Made by a program: the position numbers and the translations under genes. A stretch of 64,000 bases of DNA from Shinella pollutisoli (GTDB lineage Bacteria > Pseudomonadota > Alphaproteobacteria > Rhizobiales > Rhizobiaceae): the NCBI RefSeq assembly GCF_024609765.1, contig NZ_JANFDG010000022.1, positions 1 through 64,000 on the forward strand, read 5' to 3'. A model generated the notes under the pieces. That model saw nothing but the letters and a program-made list of their open reading frames with translations, did no database searches and was not told where the DNA came from. Shown here in pieces: positions 1 through 8,674 of this stretch (position 1 is its first letter; each line of letters opens with the position of its first letter).

Positions 1-136
1 GACGCTGTCCTTCGGCGACGGCGTGCGCACCGAGGCGGGCGACGTGTTCGAGATCGGCGCCGAGGGCTTCGGCCTGCCGCTCAGGAATCCGCTGGCCGTG
101 GCGCCGGAGGAGACGATCGAAATCCGCCAGTTGTAG
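1..136 (+). CDS. AraD1/GguC family protein, C-terminal fragment
   Basis: Only the last 44 codons lie in the window, and the reading frame ends in TAG at 134-136. The visible tail (FGDGVRTEAGDVFEIGAEGF, then a PLRNPL segment) resembles the C-terminus of the GguC/AraD1 family, a fumarylacetoacetate-hydrolase-fold group that acts on 2-keto-3-deoxy sugar acids. Context supports this: the next two genes are a semialdehyde dehydrogenase and an arabinonate dehydratase, so this would be the 2-keto-3-deoxy-L-arabonate dehydratase step of oxidative L-arabinose breakdown. The gap to the next gene is only 18 bases, which suggests one operon. The assignment rests on a short tail plus neighbours. Confidence 0.55.
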   Translation, partial: TLSFGDGVRTEAGDVFEIGAEGFGLPLRNPLAVAPEETIEIRQL

Positions 137-154
137 GACAGGAGGCTTGAGGCC

Positions 155-1588
155 ATGACCATCCACCAGAACCTGATTGCCGGCGAATGGGTCGGCAGCG
201 ATGCGGTGAGGAACGTCAACCCGTCGGACACGAACGACGTGGTAGGGGAATATGCCCGCGCCTCGGCCGGGGACACGGCGGCGGCGATCGCCGCGGCCAA
301 GGCCGCCTTCCCGGCCTGGTCGCGCTCCGGCATCCTGGAGCGCCACGCGATCCTGAGGAAGACCGCCGACGAGATCCTCGCCCGCAAGGACGAGCTCGGC
401 CGGCTCTTGTCGCGCGAGGAGGGCAAGACGCTGGCCGAGGGCATCGGCGAGACGGTGCGCGCCGGGCAGATCTTCGACTTCTTCGCCGGTGAGACGCTGC
501 GGCTTGCCGGCGAGGTGCTGCCTTCGGTCCGGCCCGGGATCGGCGTCGAGATCACCCGCGAGCCGGTCGGCGTCGTCGGCATCATCACGCCCTGGAACTT
601 CCCGATCGCCATCCCCGCCTGGAAGATCGCGCCTGCGCTCGCCTATGGCAACACCGTCGTCTTCAAGCCGGCCGACCTCGTGCCGGGCTGCGCTCACGCG
701 ATCGTCGACATCCTCGTGCGCGCCGGCCTGCCGAAGGGCGTGCTCAACCTCGTCATGGGCAAGGGCTCGGTCGTCGGCCAGACGATCCTCGACAGCCCCG
801 ACGTCGACGCCATCACGTTTACCGGCTCGACCGGCACGGGAAAACGTGTGGCCGCCGCCTCGATCGAGCATAACCGCAAGTTCCAGCTGGAGATGGGCGG
901 CAAGAACCCGTTCGTCGTGCTGGACGACGCCGACCTCGATGTCGCCGTCGAGGCGACGGTCAACTCAGCCTTTTTCTCCACCGGCCAGCGCTGCACGGCC
1001 GCCTCGCGGGTGATCGTGACGGAAGGCATCCACGACCGCTTCGTCGCCGCCGTTGCCGAGCGACTGAAGGGCCTCGTCGTCGACGATGCGCTGAAGGCCG
1101 GCACCCATGTCGGCCCGGTGGTGGACGAGAGCCAGCTGAAGCAGGACACCGACTATATCGAGATCGGCCGAAAGGAGGGCGCGAGGCTCGCCTTCGGCGG
1201 CAAACTGCTGACGCGCGGCACGCCCGGCTTCTATCTTGCCCCCGCGCTCTTCACCGAGGCGACGAACGCGATGCGGATCGCCCGCGAGGAGATCTTCGGG
1301 CCGGTCGCCGCGGTGATCCGGGTCAGGGACTATGACGAAGCGCTGGCGGTCGCCAACGACACGCCGTTCGGGCTTTCGTCGGGCATCGCCACGACGAGCC
1401 TGAAGCATGCCACGCATTTCAAGTGCAACGCGGAGGCCGGCATGGTGGTGGTCAACCTGCCGACGGCCGGCGTCGACTTCCACGTGCCCTTCGGCGGCCG
1501 CAAGGGCTCCTCCCACGGCCCGCGCGAGCAGGGCCGCCATGCCGCAGAGTTCTACACAACCGTCAAGACCGCCTACACGCTGGCGTGA
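155..1588 (+). CDS. alpha-ketoglutaric semialdehyde dehydrogenase (aldehyde dehydrogenase family)
   Basis: This 477-residue NAD(P)-dependent aldehyde dehydrogenase has the expected length and motifs: the PWNFP segment with Asn148, cofactor-contacting Lys171, general base Glu246 in LEMGGKNP and catalytic Cys280 in FSTGQRCTA. Between an AraD1-like gene and an arabinonate dehydratase it most likely oxidises 2-ketoglutarate semialdehyde to 2-ketoglutarate, the last step that feeds L-arabinose carbon into the TCA cycle. The ATG follows an AGGAGG-like ribosome site (ggacaggaggcttgaggcc). Substrate is inferred from context; the family assignment is firm. Succinate semialdehyde is the main alternative substrate. 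Confidence 0.85.
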   Translation: MTIHQNLIAGEWVGSDAVRNVNPSDTNDVVGEYARASAGDTAAAIAAAKAAFPAWSRSGILERHAILRKTADEILARKDELGRLLSREEGKTLAEGIGETVRAGQIFDFFAGETLRLAGEVLPSVRPGIGVEITREPVGVVGIITPWNFPIAIPAWKIAPALAYGNTVVFKPADLVPGCAHAIVDILVRAGLPKGVLNLVMGKGSVVGQTILDSPDVDAITFTGSTGTGKRVAAASIEHNRKFQLEMGGKNPFVVLDDADLDVAVEATVNSAFFSTGQRCTAASRVIVTEGIHDRFVAAVAERLKGLVVDDALKAGTHVGPVVDESQLKQDTDYIEIGRKEGARLAFGGKLLTRGTPGFYLAPALFTEATNAMRIAREEIFGPVAAVIRVRDYDEALAVANDTPFGLSSGIATTSLKHATHFKCNAEAGMVVVNLPTAGVDFHVPFGGRKGSSHGPREQGRHAAEFYTTVKTAYTLA

Positions 1589-1638
1589 GACAAAGGCCGT
1601 CCGGCTGTGTCCGGGCGGTCCCTTCGAGGACTGAGACG

Positions 1639-3384
1639 ATGAAGAAGAAAGCTGAATGGCCGCGTAAGCTGCGGTCGTACGAATGGTTCGGCGGCACCGG
1701 CAAGAACGCCATCATGCACCGCTCCTGGATGAAGAACCAGGGCCTGCCGGCCGATACGTTCGACGGGCGGCCGATCATCGGCATCTGCAACACCTGGTCG
1801 GAGCTCACGCCCTGCAACGCGCATCTGCGCGACCTTGCCGAGCGGGTGAAGCGCGGCGTCTACGAGGCGGGCGGCTTTCCGGTCGAGTTCCCGGTCTTCT
1901 CCTGCGGCGAAAGCACGCTGCGCCCCACCGCCATGATGTTCCGCAACCTCGCGGCCATGGACGTCGAGGAGGCGATCCGCGGCAACCCGATCGACGGCGT
2001 CGTGCTGCTCGGCGGCTGCGACAAGACAACGCCGAGCCTCCTGATGGGGGCCGCCTCCGTCGACATCCCGGCGATCCTCGTCTCCGGCGGGCCGATGCTG
2101 AACGGCAAGTGGCGCGGCAAGGACGTCGGCTCCGGCACGGCCGTCTGGCAGTTCTCGGAAATGGTGAAGTCCGGCGAGATGACGCTGGAGGAGTTCATGG
2201 ACGCCGAGCAGGGCATGGCGCGCTCGGCCGGAAGCTGCATGACCATGGGCACGGCCTCCACCATGGCCTCGATGGCGGAAGCGCTCGGCATGACGCTGCC
2301 CGGCAACGCGGCGATCCCCGCTGTGGACGCCCGCCGCAACGTGATTTCCCAGCTCACCGGCCGGCGCATCGTCGACATGGTCAAGGAGGACCTGAAGCCC
2401 TCCGACATCCTGACCAAGCAGGCCTTCGAGAACGCGATTCGCGTCAACGGCGCCGTCGGCGGCTCGACCAATGCGGTGCTGCATCTCCTGGCGCTCGCCG
2501 GCCGTATCGGCGTGGAGCTCTCGCTCGACGACTGGGACCGGCTCGGCCGCGACGTGCCGACCATCGTCAATCTGCAGCCCTCCGGCAAGTACCTGATGGA
2601 GGAGTTCTACTATGCCGGCGGCCTGCCGGTGGTCATCAAGGCGGTCGGCGAGATGGGCCTCCTGCACAAGGACGCGCTCACCGTCACCGGCGACACGATC
2701 TGGAACGGCGTCAGGGACGCGGTCAACTACAACGACGACGTCATCGTTCCGGTCGAGCGGGCGCTGACGGGTTCGGGCGGCATCGCCGTGCTGCGCGGCA
2801 ACCTCGCGCCCAAGGGCGCGGTGCTGAAGCCGTCGGCCGCCTCGCCGCACCTGATGCGGCACACCGGCCGCGCCGTCGTCTTCGAGAGCATCGAGGACTA
2901 CCACGCCCGCATCAACCGCGACGATCTCGACATCGACGAGACCTGCATCATGGTGCTGAAATATTGCGGTCCGAAGGGCTATCCCGGCATGGCCGAGGTC
3001 GGCAACATGGGGCTTCCGCCCAAGGTGCTGAAGAAGGGCATCACCGACATGATCCGCATCTCGGACGCGCGCATGTCCGGCACCGCCTACGGCACCGTCA
3101 TCCTGCACACGGCACCCGAGGCCGCCGACGGCGGCCCGCTGGCGCTGGTCGAGAACGGCGACATCATCGAGGTCGACATCCCCGCCCGCCGGCTGGAGCT
3201 GAAGGTCCCGCAGGAAGAGCTCGACCGCCGCCGCGCGGCCTGGGTCAATCCGGTGAAGCCGCTCAACGGCGGCTACGGCGGCCTCTACGTCAAGACCGTG
3301 ATGCAGGCCGATACCGGCGCCGACCTCGACTTCCTCGTCGGCGCCCGCGGTTCGCAGATCCCGAACGACCGCGACAGCCATTGA
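1639..3384 (+). CDS. araC: L-arabinonate dehydratase, IlvD/Edd family
   Basis: The 581-residue product belongs to the IlvD/Edd dehydratases, which use a [2Fe-2S] cluster and Mg2+ to convert sugar acids to 2-keto-3-deoxy acids. Cluster cysteines fall at Cys59, Cys127 (GGCDKTTP) and Cys200 (SAGSCMTMG), and the catalytic-base serine at Ser480 (DARMSGTAYG). These are the positions I recall for the Rhizobium leguminosarum L-arabinonate dehydratase, so arabinonate is the likely substrate. ATG 1639 was chosen by homology; the same frame is open further upstream but overlaps the dehydrogenase gene. It completes the arabinose operon. The symbol araC is the non-phosphorylative-pathway name, not the E. 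coli regulator. Confidence 0.85.
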   Translation: MKKKAEWPRKLRSYEWFGGTGKNAIMHRSWMKNQGLPADTFDGRPIIGICNTWSELTPCNAHLRDLAERVKRGVYEAGGFPVEFPVFSCGESTLRPTAMMFRNLAAMDVEEAIRGNPIDGVVLLGGCDKTTPSLLMGAASVDIPAILVSGGPMLNGKWRGKDVGSGTAVWQFSEMVKSGEMTLEEFMDAEQGMARSAGSCMTMGTASTMASMAEALGMTLPGNAAIPAVDARRNVISQLTGRRIVDMVKEDLKPSDILTKQAFENAIRVNGAVGGSTNAVLHLLALAGRIGVELSLDDWDRLGRDVPTIVNLQPSGKYLMEEFYYAGGLPVVIKAVGEMGLLHKDALTVTGDTIWNGVRDAVNYNDDVIVPVERALTGSGGIAVLRGNLAPKGAVLKPSAASPHLMRHTGRAVVFESIEDYHARINRDDLDIDETCIMVLKYCGPKGYPGMAEVGNMGLPPKVLKKGITDMIRISDARMSGTAYGTVILHTAPEAADGGPLALVENGDIIEVDIPARRLELKVPQEELDRRRAAWVNPVKPLNGGYGGLYVKTVMQADTGADLDFLVGARGSQIPNDRDSH

Positions 3385-3392
3385 TCCCTTCC

Positions 3393-3417
3393 GGGCGCGG
3401 CCCCGCGTGCCGCGCCC
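3393..3417 (+). terminator. terminator-like hairpin after the arabinose operon
   Basis: A perfect 9-bp stem (GGGCGCGGC / GCCGCGCCC) with a 7-base loop lies 9 bases after the dehydratase stop codon. No strong T-run follows, so termination is plausible but not certain. Confidence 0.4.
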
Positions 3418-3577
3418 GCTGCCGTTTCATGACGGCACATCGGTCCGGTGCGTCGCAGGAGTTCCTTTACCGTCGTGCCGGAACGGCGGCGCGCGGGCGG
3501 AACTGCCGGCCGCCGTCCGACCTTCGTTCTGCGATACCGGTCCACTTCCGGACCGGTCGCTGGATGGGAGGTTTTCC

Positions 3578-4279
3578 ATGTACGGACCATCAAAACGGGT
3601 AGCGTTCTCCAGGTTCCCCGCAGTCGTGCTGGCGGCGGCGGTTCTTGCCATGCCGGTGCAGGCGGCCGACAAGCGCGGCGGCCTGGGTCTCGGCGTCGGG
3701 GTGAATGTCGGCGGCATAAAGGCCGGCGTCGATGCGAGGGTCGGCGGCAGCAAGGGGCTCGTCGATGCGGATGTCGGCGCCAGCGTCGGCGGCAGGAACG
3801 GCCTGAACGCGGACGCGAAAGCCAATGTCGGCGGCTCGCGCGGGCTCGCCGATGTCGACGTGAAGGCGGGCCTCGGCGGCCAGGACGGCGTGAAGGCCCG
3901 GACCACGGCGAAGGTCGGCGGTGAGAGCGGCCTCGTCGACGCGAATGTGAACGCGAAGGTCGGCGGTGCGGACGGGCTTGGAGCCAATGTCGGCGCGACG
4001 GTCGGCGGCCGCAGCCTCCTCGATGCCGATGTGGGCGTCGGTCTCGGAGACGAGGACACCGTCGCCAGCCCGGATCGCCGCGTTCCGCGCACGCCCGGCG
4101 ACGACGACCGGCACGGCGATCCGGCCGACCCGGCCGACCGCGATGTCCTGCGCGCTTTCTCGCAGCTCTCGGGCAGCGAGCGCACGCAGCTCGTCAAGCG
4201 CTGTCGGGATATCGGCAGCGGCGGCTACGATGCGGCGCTGGTGAAGCTCTGCCGGCTCCTGGAGACGGCGTCCCGCTGA
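3578..4279 (+). CDS. exported VGG-repeat protein, function unknown
   Basis: The 233-residue product starts with a clear signal peptide (positively charged start, hydrophobic stretch, AMPVQA then AD, predicted cut near residue 30). The middle, about residues 35-160, is built from eight or nine degenerate 14-15-residue units beginning V/LGG, then a loop such as SKGL, RNGL or ESGL, then an alternating stretch like VDADV. The pattern fits short beta strands separated by Gly turns. A charged Asp/Arg/Pro linker and a small helical C-terminus with two Cys (KRCRDIG, LVKLCRLLE) follow. ATG 3578 is used because it begins the signal peptide and sits behind a gggagg ribosome site. No known family was recognised. 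It probably acts in the periplasm or cell envelope. Confidence 0.7.
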   Translation: MYGPSKRVAFSRFPAVVLAAAVLAMPVQAADKRGGLGLGVGVNVGGIKAGVDARVGGSKGLVDADVGASVGGRNGLNADAKANVGGSRGLADVDVKAGLGGQDGVKARTTAKVGGESGLVDANVNAKVGGADGLGANVGATVGGRSLLDADVGVGLGDEDTVASPDRRVPRTPGDDDRHGDPADPADRDVLRAFSQLSGSERTQLVKRCRDIGSGGYDAALVKLCRLLETASR

Positions 4280-4313
4280 GGCGCGCGGCGGCGGCCGGTT
4301 GCGGCTGCCGCCG

Positions 4314-5135
4314 TCACCCCTGGCTCTGCGACTGGCTCTGGCCGCCCGGTTCCACCTTGATGGAGACGGCGAGCGTCTCGTCGGTGCGGCCGGTCACCAT
4401 GCCGGAGACGGGGGCCGCGTCCTTGTAGTCGAGGCCGGTGGCGAGCCGCACGTAGCGCTCGTCGGGGCAGATCTTATTGGCGGCGTCGAAGCCGACCCAG
4501 CCGAGGCCTTCGAGATGGACCTCCGCCCAGGCATGGCTCGCCGTCTGCTCGGCCTCCTCCATCAAGAGGTAGCCGGAGACGTAGCGGGCGGGGATGCCGA
4601 GATGGCGGGCGGCGGCGAGGAAAATGTGGGCGTGGTCCTGGCACACGCCCTGCCGCTTCTCCAGCGCCTGCTCGGCGGTCGTGTCGGCGGCGGTTTCGCC
4701 GGGGCGGTAGGCGACGGCGAGGTGGATCGCCGCCATCAGCGCATGCATGCGGGCGAGCTCGTTGTCGCCGCTCGCCGCGCGTGCCAGCTCGCGCACGAGC
4801 CTGCCCGCCCTGGTCAGCGGCGTCTCGCGCAGATAGAGCCAGAGCGGCACATAGCCCTGGTGCGGGCCGAAGACGCCGGCGCGGTCCTCCGTCTCCACCT
4901 CGCCCTCGGCGACGATGCGGATTACCACCTGCTCGGCGTCGGTGCTGACGAGGTCGACATGGTTGCCGAAATGATCGGTATAGCCGACCTCGACATGAGC
5001 GCCGTGCACGGTCGTCCGCCAGTCGCGGACGATCTGGCCGGGCTGGTTCCTCGGCGTCAGCCGCAGCCGCTGCAGCGAATACTGCACGGGATCGGCGTAG
5101 CGATATTCGGTCGTGTGGCTGATCTTCAGTCTCAT
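4314..5135 (-). CDS. transglutaminase-like cysteine protease family protein
   Basis: A 273-residue protein with an N-terminal beta domain typical of bacterial transglutaminase-like proteins (RYADPVQYSLQRLRLTPR) and a core papain-like fold. The catalytic triad is visible as Cys165 in GVCQDHAH, His201 in ASHAWAEV and Asp217 in VGFDAAN. The tail ends in a short Ser-Gln repeat. It is the last gene of a three-gene operon with the alpha-E protein and the circularly permuted ATP-grasp enzyme; its start overlaps the upstream stop by four bases (ATGA). Comparative work on amidoligases predicts that such trios make and trim or cleave peptide modifications, so this enzyme is probably the peptidase arm. 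Substrate is unknown. Confidence 0.85.
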   Translation of the reverse strand: MRLKISHTTEYRYADPVQYSLQRLRLTPRNQPGQIVRDWRTTVHGAHVEVGYTDHFGNHVDLVSTDAEQVVIRIVAEGEVETEDRAGVFGPHQGYVPLWLYLRETPLTRAGRLVRELARAASGDNELARMHALMAAIHLAVAYRPGETAADTTAEQALEKRQGVCQDHAHIFLAAARHLGIPARYVSGYLLMEEAEQTASHAWAEVHLEGLGWVGFDAANKICPDERYVRLATGLDYKDAAPVSGMVTGRTDETLAVSIKVEPGGQSQSQSQG

Positions 5136-6073
5136 CGGTAGAACCTGTAGCCCTCGGAGATCTCTCCGCCGAGCCGGTTGTTGTGGGCGATGAACTCCTC
5201 GATGAACTCGTGGAGCCCCTGTTCCATGATCTCGCCGATGCTGAGGCTTCGAAGCAGCGTCAGCGTCGTCGAGGCGGTCTCGTGGGCGGCGTGGGTCTCG
5301 CCGTAGAGCTCGGCGAGATAGCCGAGATTGCTGACGATCTTGTCGTAGCTGTAGGCGAGCGAGCGCGGCATGCGCTCGTTGAGGATCAGGAAGTCGGCGA
5401 TGTTGGAGGCGGTGTAGTCGCCGTCATAGACCCAGCTGTAGGAGCGGTGCGCCGAGACCGAGCGCAGGATCGATTCCCATTGCAGGTTGTCGAGCGAGGA
5501 GCCGACATGGGAGATCGCCGGCAAGAGCACGTAATATTTCACGTCGAGGATGCGGGCGGTGTTGTCGGCCCGCTCGATCGAGGAGCCGATGCGGGCGAAG
5601 TTGTAGACGTCGTCGCGCAGCATCGTGCCGTGGAAGGCGCCGCGGATGAGGCCGGTGCGGCGCTTGATCGTGTCGATCACCTCCGGCATGTCGGCGGCGC
5701 GCACGCGCTTGGCGAGCATGCGCTTCAGCTCGATCCAGCATTCGTTCGTCGCCTCCCAGGTCTCGCGGGTCAGCGCCGTGCGCACCATGCGGGCGTTGTT
5801 GCGCGCCGCCTCGATGCAGGACATCACGCTCGACGGGTTGGCGTGGTCGCGCAGCAGGTAGTCGATGGCGTCGGCGCTGGTGAGCGTGCCGTGGACGGCG
5901 TCGAAATCCGCGCGCACGCCCGCACTCTGCAGCACGCCGTCCCAGTCGTCGTCGCTCGGACCGGTGCGGGTCAGCGCGACGCGCAGCCCCGCGTCGATGA
6001 GGCGGGCGATGTTCTCGCCGCGCTCGATGTAGCGGAACATCCAGTAGAGGCCGTTTGCGGTCCGTCCGAGCAT
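5132..6073 (-). CDS. alpha-E domain-containing protein
   Basis: This 313-residue, mainly helical protein starts MLGRTANGLYWMFRYIERGEN, the hallmark of the alpha-E domain, and carries the conserved later segments SSIERADNTARILDVKYY and ILRSVSAHRSYSW. Alpha-E proteins have no known enzyme activity and occur next to circularly permuted ATP-grasp ligases and transglutaminases, as here. It lies 4 bases after the ATP-grasp gene and overlaps the transglutaminase gene by 4 bases, so the three are surely co-translated. The likely role is a partner or scaffold for the ligase. Confidence 0.85.
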   Translation of the reverse strand: MLGRTANGLYWMFRYIERGENIARLIDAGLRVALTRTGPSDDDWDGVLQSAGVRADFDAVHGTLTSADAIDYLLRDHANPSSVMSCIEAARNNARMVRTALTRETWEATNECWIELKRMLAKRVRAADMPEVIDTIKRRTGLIRGAFHGTMLRDDVYNFARIGSSIERADNTARILDVKYYVLLPAISHVGSSLDNLQWESILRSVSAHRSYSWVYDGDYTASNIADFLILNERMPRSLAYSYDKIVSNLGYLAELYGETHAAHETASTTLTLLRSLSIGEIMEQGLHEFIEEFIAHNNRLGGEISEGYRFYR

Positions 6074-6077
6074 CGCG

Positions 6078-7502
6078 TCAGTCCTCCAGCACCCAGGTGT
6101 CCTTGGTGCCGCCGCCCTGGCTGGAATTGACCACCAGCGAGCCTTCCTTCAGCGCCACGCGGGTGAGCCCGCCGGGGATGATCTGCACCTTGTCGGAGAC
6201 GAGCACGTAGGGCCGGAGGTCGACGTGCCGTGGCGCGATACCCTTGTTGACGAGGATCGGCACGGTGGAGAGCGACAGCGTCGGCTGGGCGATGTAGTTG
6301 CCCGGCCGCGCCCGGAGCTTTTCCGCGAAGGCGGCGCGCTCCTTGCGGCTGGCGGTGGGGCCGACCAGCATGCCGTAGCCCCCCGAGCCGTGCACCTCCT
6401 TCACCACCAGCTCTTCGAGATGCTCCAGCACGTATTTCAGGCTGTCGGCCTCCGAGCAGCGCCAGGTCGGCACATTTTCCAGGAGCGCCTTGCGGCCGGT
6501 ATAGAACTCGACGATCTCCGGCATGTAGGAATAGATCGCCTTGTCGTCGGAGATGCCGGTGCCAGGCGCGTTGGCGATGGTGATGTTGCCGGCCTTGTAG
6601 ACGTCCATGATGCCGGGGATGCCGAGGCAGGAATCCGGGCGGAAGGTCAAGGGATCGAGGAAGTCGTCGTCGACGCGGCGGTAGAGCACGTCGATCGCCT
6701 CGTAGCCGCGCGTCGTGCGCATCTTCACCCGGCCGTCGATGACGCGCAGATCCGAGCCCTCGACCAGCTCCACGCCCATGTTGTCGGCGAGGAAGGCGTG
6801 CTCGTAATAGGCGGAGTTGAAGATGCCGGGGGTGAGCACGGCGACCCGCGGCTTGCCGGAACAGCCGGGCGGGGCGAGCGAGGCGAGGCTCTGGCGGAGC
6901 AGCTTCGGATAGTCCTCCACCGGCCGCACGCGGTTCTGGTGGAAGAGCTCCGGGAACATCTGCATCATCGTCTCCCGGTTCTCCAGCATGTAGGAAACGC
7001 CGGACGGCGTGCGGGCATTGTCCTCCAGCACGTAGAACTGGTCCTCGCCGGTGCGCACGATATCGGTGCCGACGATGTGGGTATAGACGCCGCCCGGCGG
7101 CTTGAAGCCGATCATCTGCGGCAGGAAGGCGACGTTGCGGGCGATCAGCTCATAGGGGATGCGGCCGGCCTTGATGATCTCCTGCTTGTGGTAGATGTCG
7201 TCGAGGAAGGCGTTGAGCGCGATCACCCGCTGCTCGATGCCCTGGGCGAGGCGGCGCCATTCGCGGCCGGAGATGATGCGGGGGATGATGTCGAAGGGGA
7301 TGAGCTTCTCGGCGGAGTCGGCGTGGCCGTAGACTGCGAAGGTGATGCCGGTCTTGCGGAAGAGGTTCTCGGCTTCCCTCGATTTTGCGATCAGGCCGTT
7401 CCTGTCCTGCGCGGCGTACCATTCATGGTAGTTCTGATAGGGCTGCCGCGGACCGGAGTCCGCACTCATCATTTCATCGAATGCCAAAGGCGTGTTCCCC
7501 AT
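6078..7502 (-). CDS. circularly permuted type 2 ATP-grasp protein
   Basis: The 474-residue product has the marks of the circularly permuted ATP-grasp-2 family: PRIISGREW near residues 74-82, QFYVLEDNARTPSGVSYMLENRE, PGTGISDDKAIYSYMPEIV and VKEVHGSGGYGMLVGP. ATP-grasp enzymes form carbon-nitrogen bonds by activating a carboxylate with ATP. It is the first gene of the minus-strand trio with alpha-E and transglutaminase, a setting predicted to tag peptides or make a small peptide-like compound. The start at 7502 lacks a strong ribosome site; a second ATG ten codons in is possible. Confidence 0.85.
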   Translation of the reverse strand: MGNTPLAFDEMMSADSGPRQPYQNYHEWYAAQDRNGLIAKSREAENLFRKTGITFAVYGHADSAEKLIPFDIIPRIISGREWRRLAQGIEQRVIALNAFLDDIYHKQEIIKAGRIPYELIARNVAFLPQMIGFKPPGGVYTHIVGTDIVRTGEDQFYVLEDNARTPSGVSYMLENRETMMQMFPELFHQNRVRPVEDYPKLLRQSLASLAPPGCSGKPRVAVLTPGIFNSAYYEHAFLADNMGVELVEGSDLRVIDGRVKMRTTRGYEAIDVLYRRVDDDFLDPLTFRPDSCLGIPGIMDVYKAGNITIANAPGTGISDDKAIYSYMPEIVEFYTGRKALLENVPTWRCSEADSLKYVLEHLEELVVKEVHGSGGYGMLVGPTASRKERAAFAEKLRARPGNYIAQPTLSLSTVPILVNKGIAPRHVDLRPYVLVSDKVQIIPGGLTRVALKEGSLVVNSSQGGGTKDTWVLED

Positions 7503-7657
7503 TTTTCGCCATTTGAGTACAACGTTAGAGGCAATGCAAGAACCATGACAATCGCCGGCGAAGATTTCTCATACCGCTTTGGGAGGGGGCGGAAGCGCCC
7601 GGAAGAGCGATTCCGGCGCGATTCGGGCGCGGGCGCGCCGACCGTCCCGGCGGCAGA

Positions 7658-7674
7658 TGCCCAAGCTTTGGGCA
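7658..7674. promoter_or_regulatory. inverted repeat TGCCCAA-gct-TTGGGCA
   Basis: A perfect 7-bp inverted repeat with a 3-base centre, upstream of the DMT transporter gene and 30 bp centre-to-centre from a second palindrome at 7688-7704. It could be an operator half of a tandem site. No regulator gene is adjacent, so the binding protein is unknown. Confidence 0.35.
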
Positions 7675-7687
7675 GGCCCGCCCGGCG

Positions 7688-7704
7688 CTGAACCTAAGGT
7701 TCAG
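7688..7704. promoter_or_regulatory. 17-bp perfect palindrome CTGAACCTAAGGTTCAG
   Basis: Two 8-bp arms mirror perfectly about a single A. The site lies 71 bases before the DMT transporter start and about 190 bases before the ATP-grasp operon start on the other strand. The symmetry and position suggest a dimeric repressor or activator site. The binding protein cannot be named from this window. Confidence 0.45.
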
Positions 7705-7775
7705 GAGAATTGCTTTGACCACGGGCGACGGCGCGCCTATCGCTCGCGCACCGATTGTCGAAGCGCGGAGCGCCC

Positions 7776-8666
7776 ATGTCCCTCGATCGCCTGGCTCCGG
7801 CCATCTTCGTCCTGCTCTGGTCGACGGGCTGGGTCGTCGCCAAGTTCGGCGCGATCGTCTCGGAACCGCTGACCTTCCTCGTCATCCGCTACGTGGCGGC
7901 CGCGGTGCTGTTTGCCGGCCTCTGTCTTTCCGCCCGCGCTCCATGGCCGCGCGACATGCGCACGATCGTGCATGCCGTCGTCTCGGGCGCCTTCCTGCAC
8001 GGCGCCTATCTCGGCGCCGTCTGGTGGGCGATCGGCGAGGGCGTGCCGGCGGCGCTCTCCTCGATCATCGCCGCCCTCCAGCCGCTGATGACGGCGCTCG
8101 CCGCCCCCTTCTTCATCGGCGAGCGGCTGTCGGGGGCGCAGAAGGCGGGGATTTGCCTCGGCTTCCTCGGCGTCATGATCGCCGTCCTGCCGAAACTCTT
8201 CGGCGGCGGGCCGGAAGCCGTCCCGGTCTTCGCCGTCCTCGTCAACGTGCTCGGCATGGCGGCCGTCACCTACGGCACGATCTACCAGAAGCAGCACCTG
8301 CACACCGGCGACATCCGCGCCATCGCCACGCTGCAATACGGCGGCGCGCTGATCGTCACGCTGCCTTTCGCGCTGGCGCTGGAGACCTTCCATGTCGACT
8401 GGGGGATCGGCTTCCTCGCCTTGCTCGCCTGGTCGGTGCTCGGCATCTCGATGGGGGCGATCCTGCTGCTTCTCTACCTCATCCGGCGCGGGCAGGTATC
8501 GCGGGCGGCGTCCCTCATCTATCTCGTGCCGCCGATCGCGGCGCTCCAGGCCGCAGCCATCTTCGGCGAGGCGCTGACGCTGCCGATGATCCTCGGCACG
8601 GTGATCGTCGTCATCGGCGTCTACCTCACCAACCGCAAGGGCCAGCCGGCGCCGCCCGCGGAGTGA
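7776..8666 (+). CDS. EamA/DMT family transporter
   Basis: A 296-residue membrane protein with about ten hydrophobic helices in two EamA halves. The first half begins LAPAIFVLLWSTGWVVAKFGA; the second has GMAAVTYGTIYQKQ and ends with a MILGTVIVVIGVYLTN helix and a short polar tail. DMT proteins export or import small metabolites. ATG 7776 is preferred over the in-frame TTG at 7755 because a GGAG ribosome site precedes it (gcggagcgcccATG). Substrate is unknown. Two inverted repeats upstream suggest dedicated regulation. Confidence 0.85.
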   Translation: MSLDRLAPAIFVLLWSTGWVVAKFGAIVSEPLTFLVIRYVAAAVLFAGLCLSARAPWPRDMRTIVHAVVSGAFLHGAYLGAVWWAIGEGVPAALSSIIAALQPLMTALAAPFFIGERLSGAQKAGICLGFLGVMIAVLPKLFGGGPEAVPVFAVLVNVLGMAAVTYGTIYQKQHLHTGDIRAIATLQYGGALIVTLPFALALETFHVDWGIGFLALLAWSVLGISMGAILLLLYLIRRGQVSRAASLIYLVPPIAALQAAAIFGEALTLPMILGTVIVVIGVYLTNRKGQPAPPAE

Positions 8667-8674
8667 GATAGGCG

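Noticed and set aside
1573-3381. A 602-codon antisense frame opposite the arabinonate dehydratase.
   Set aside because: The dehydratase frame has all cluster and catalytic residues at expected positions. The antisense frame has none of any family.
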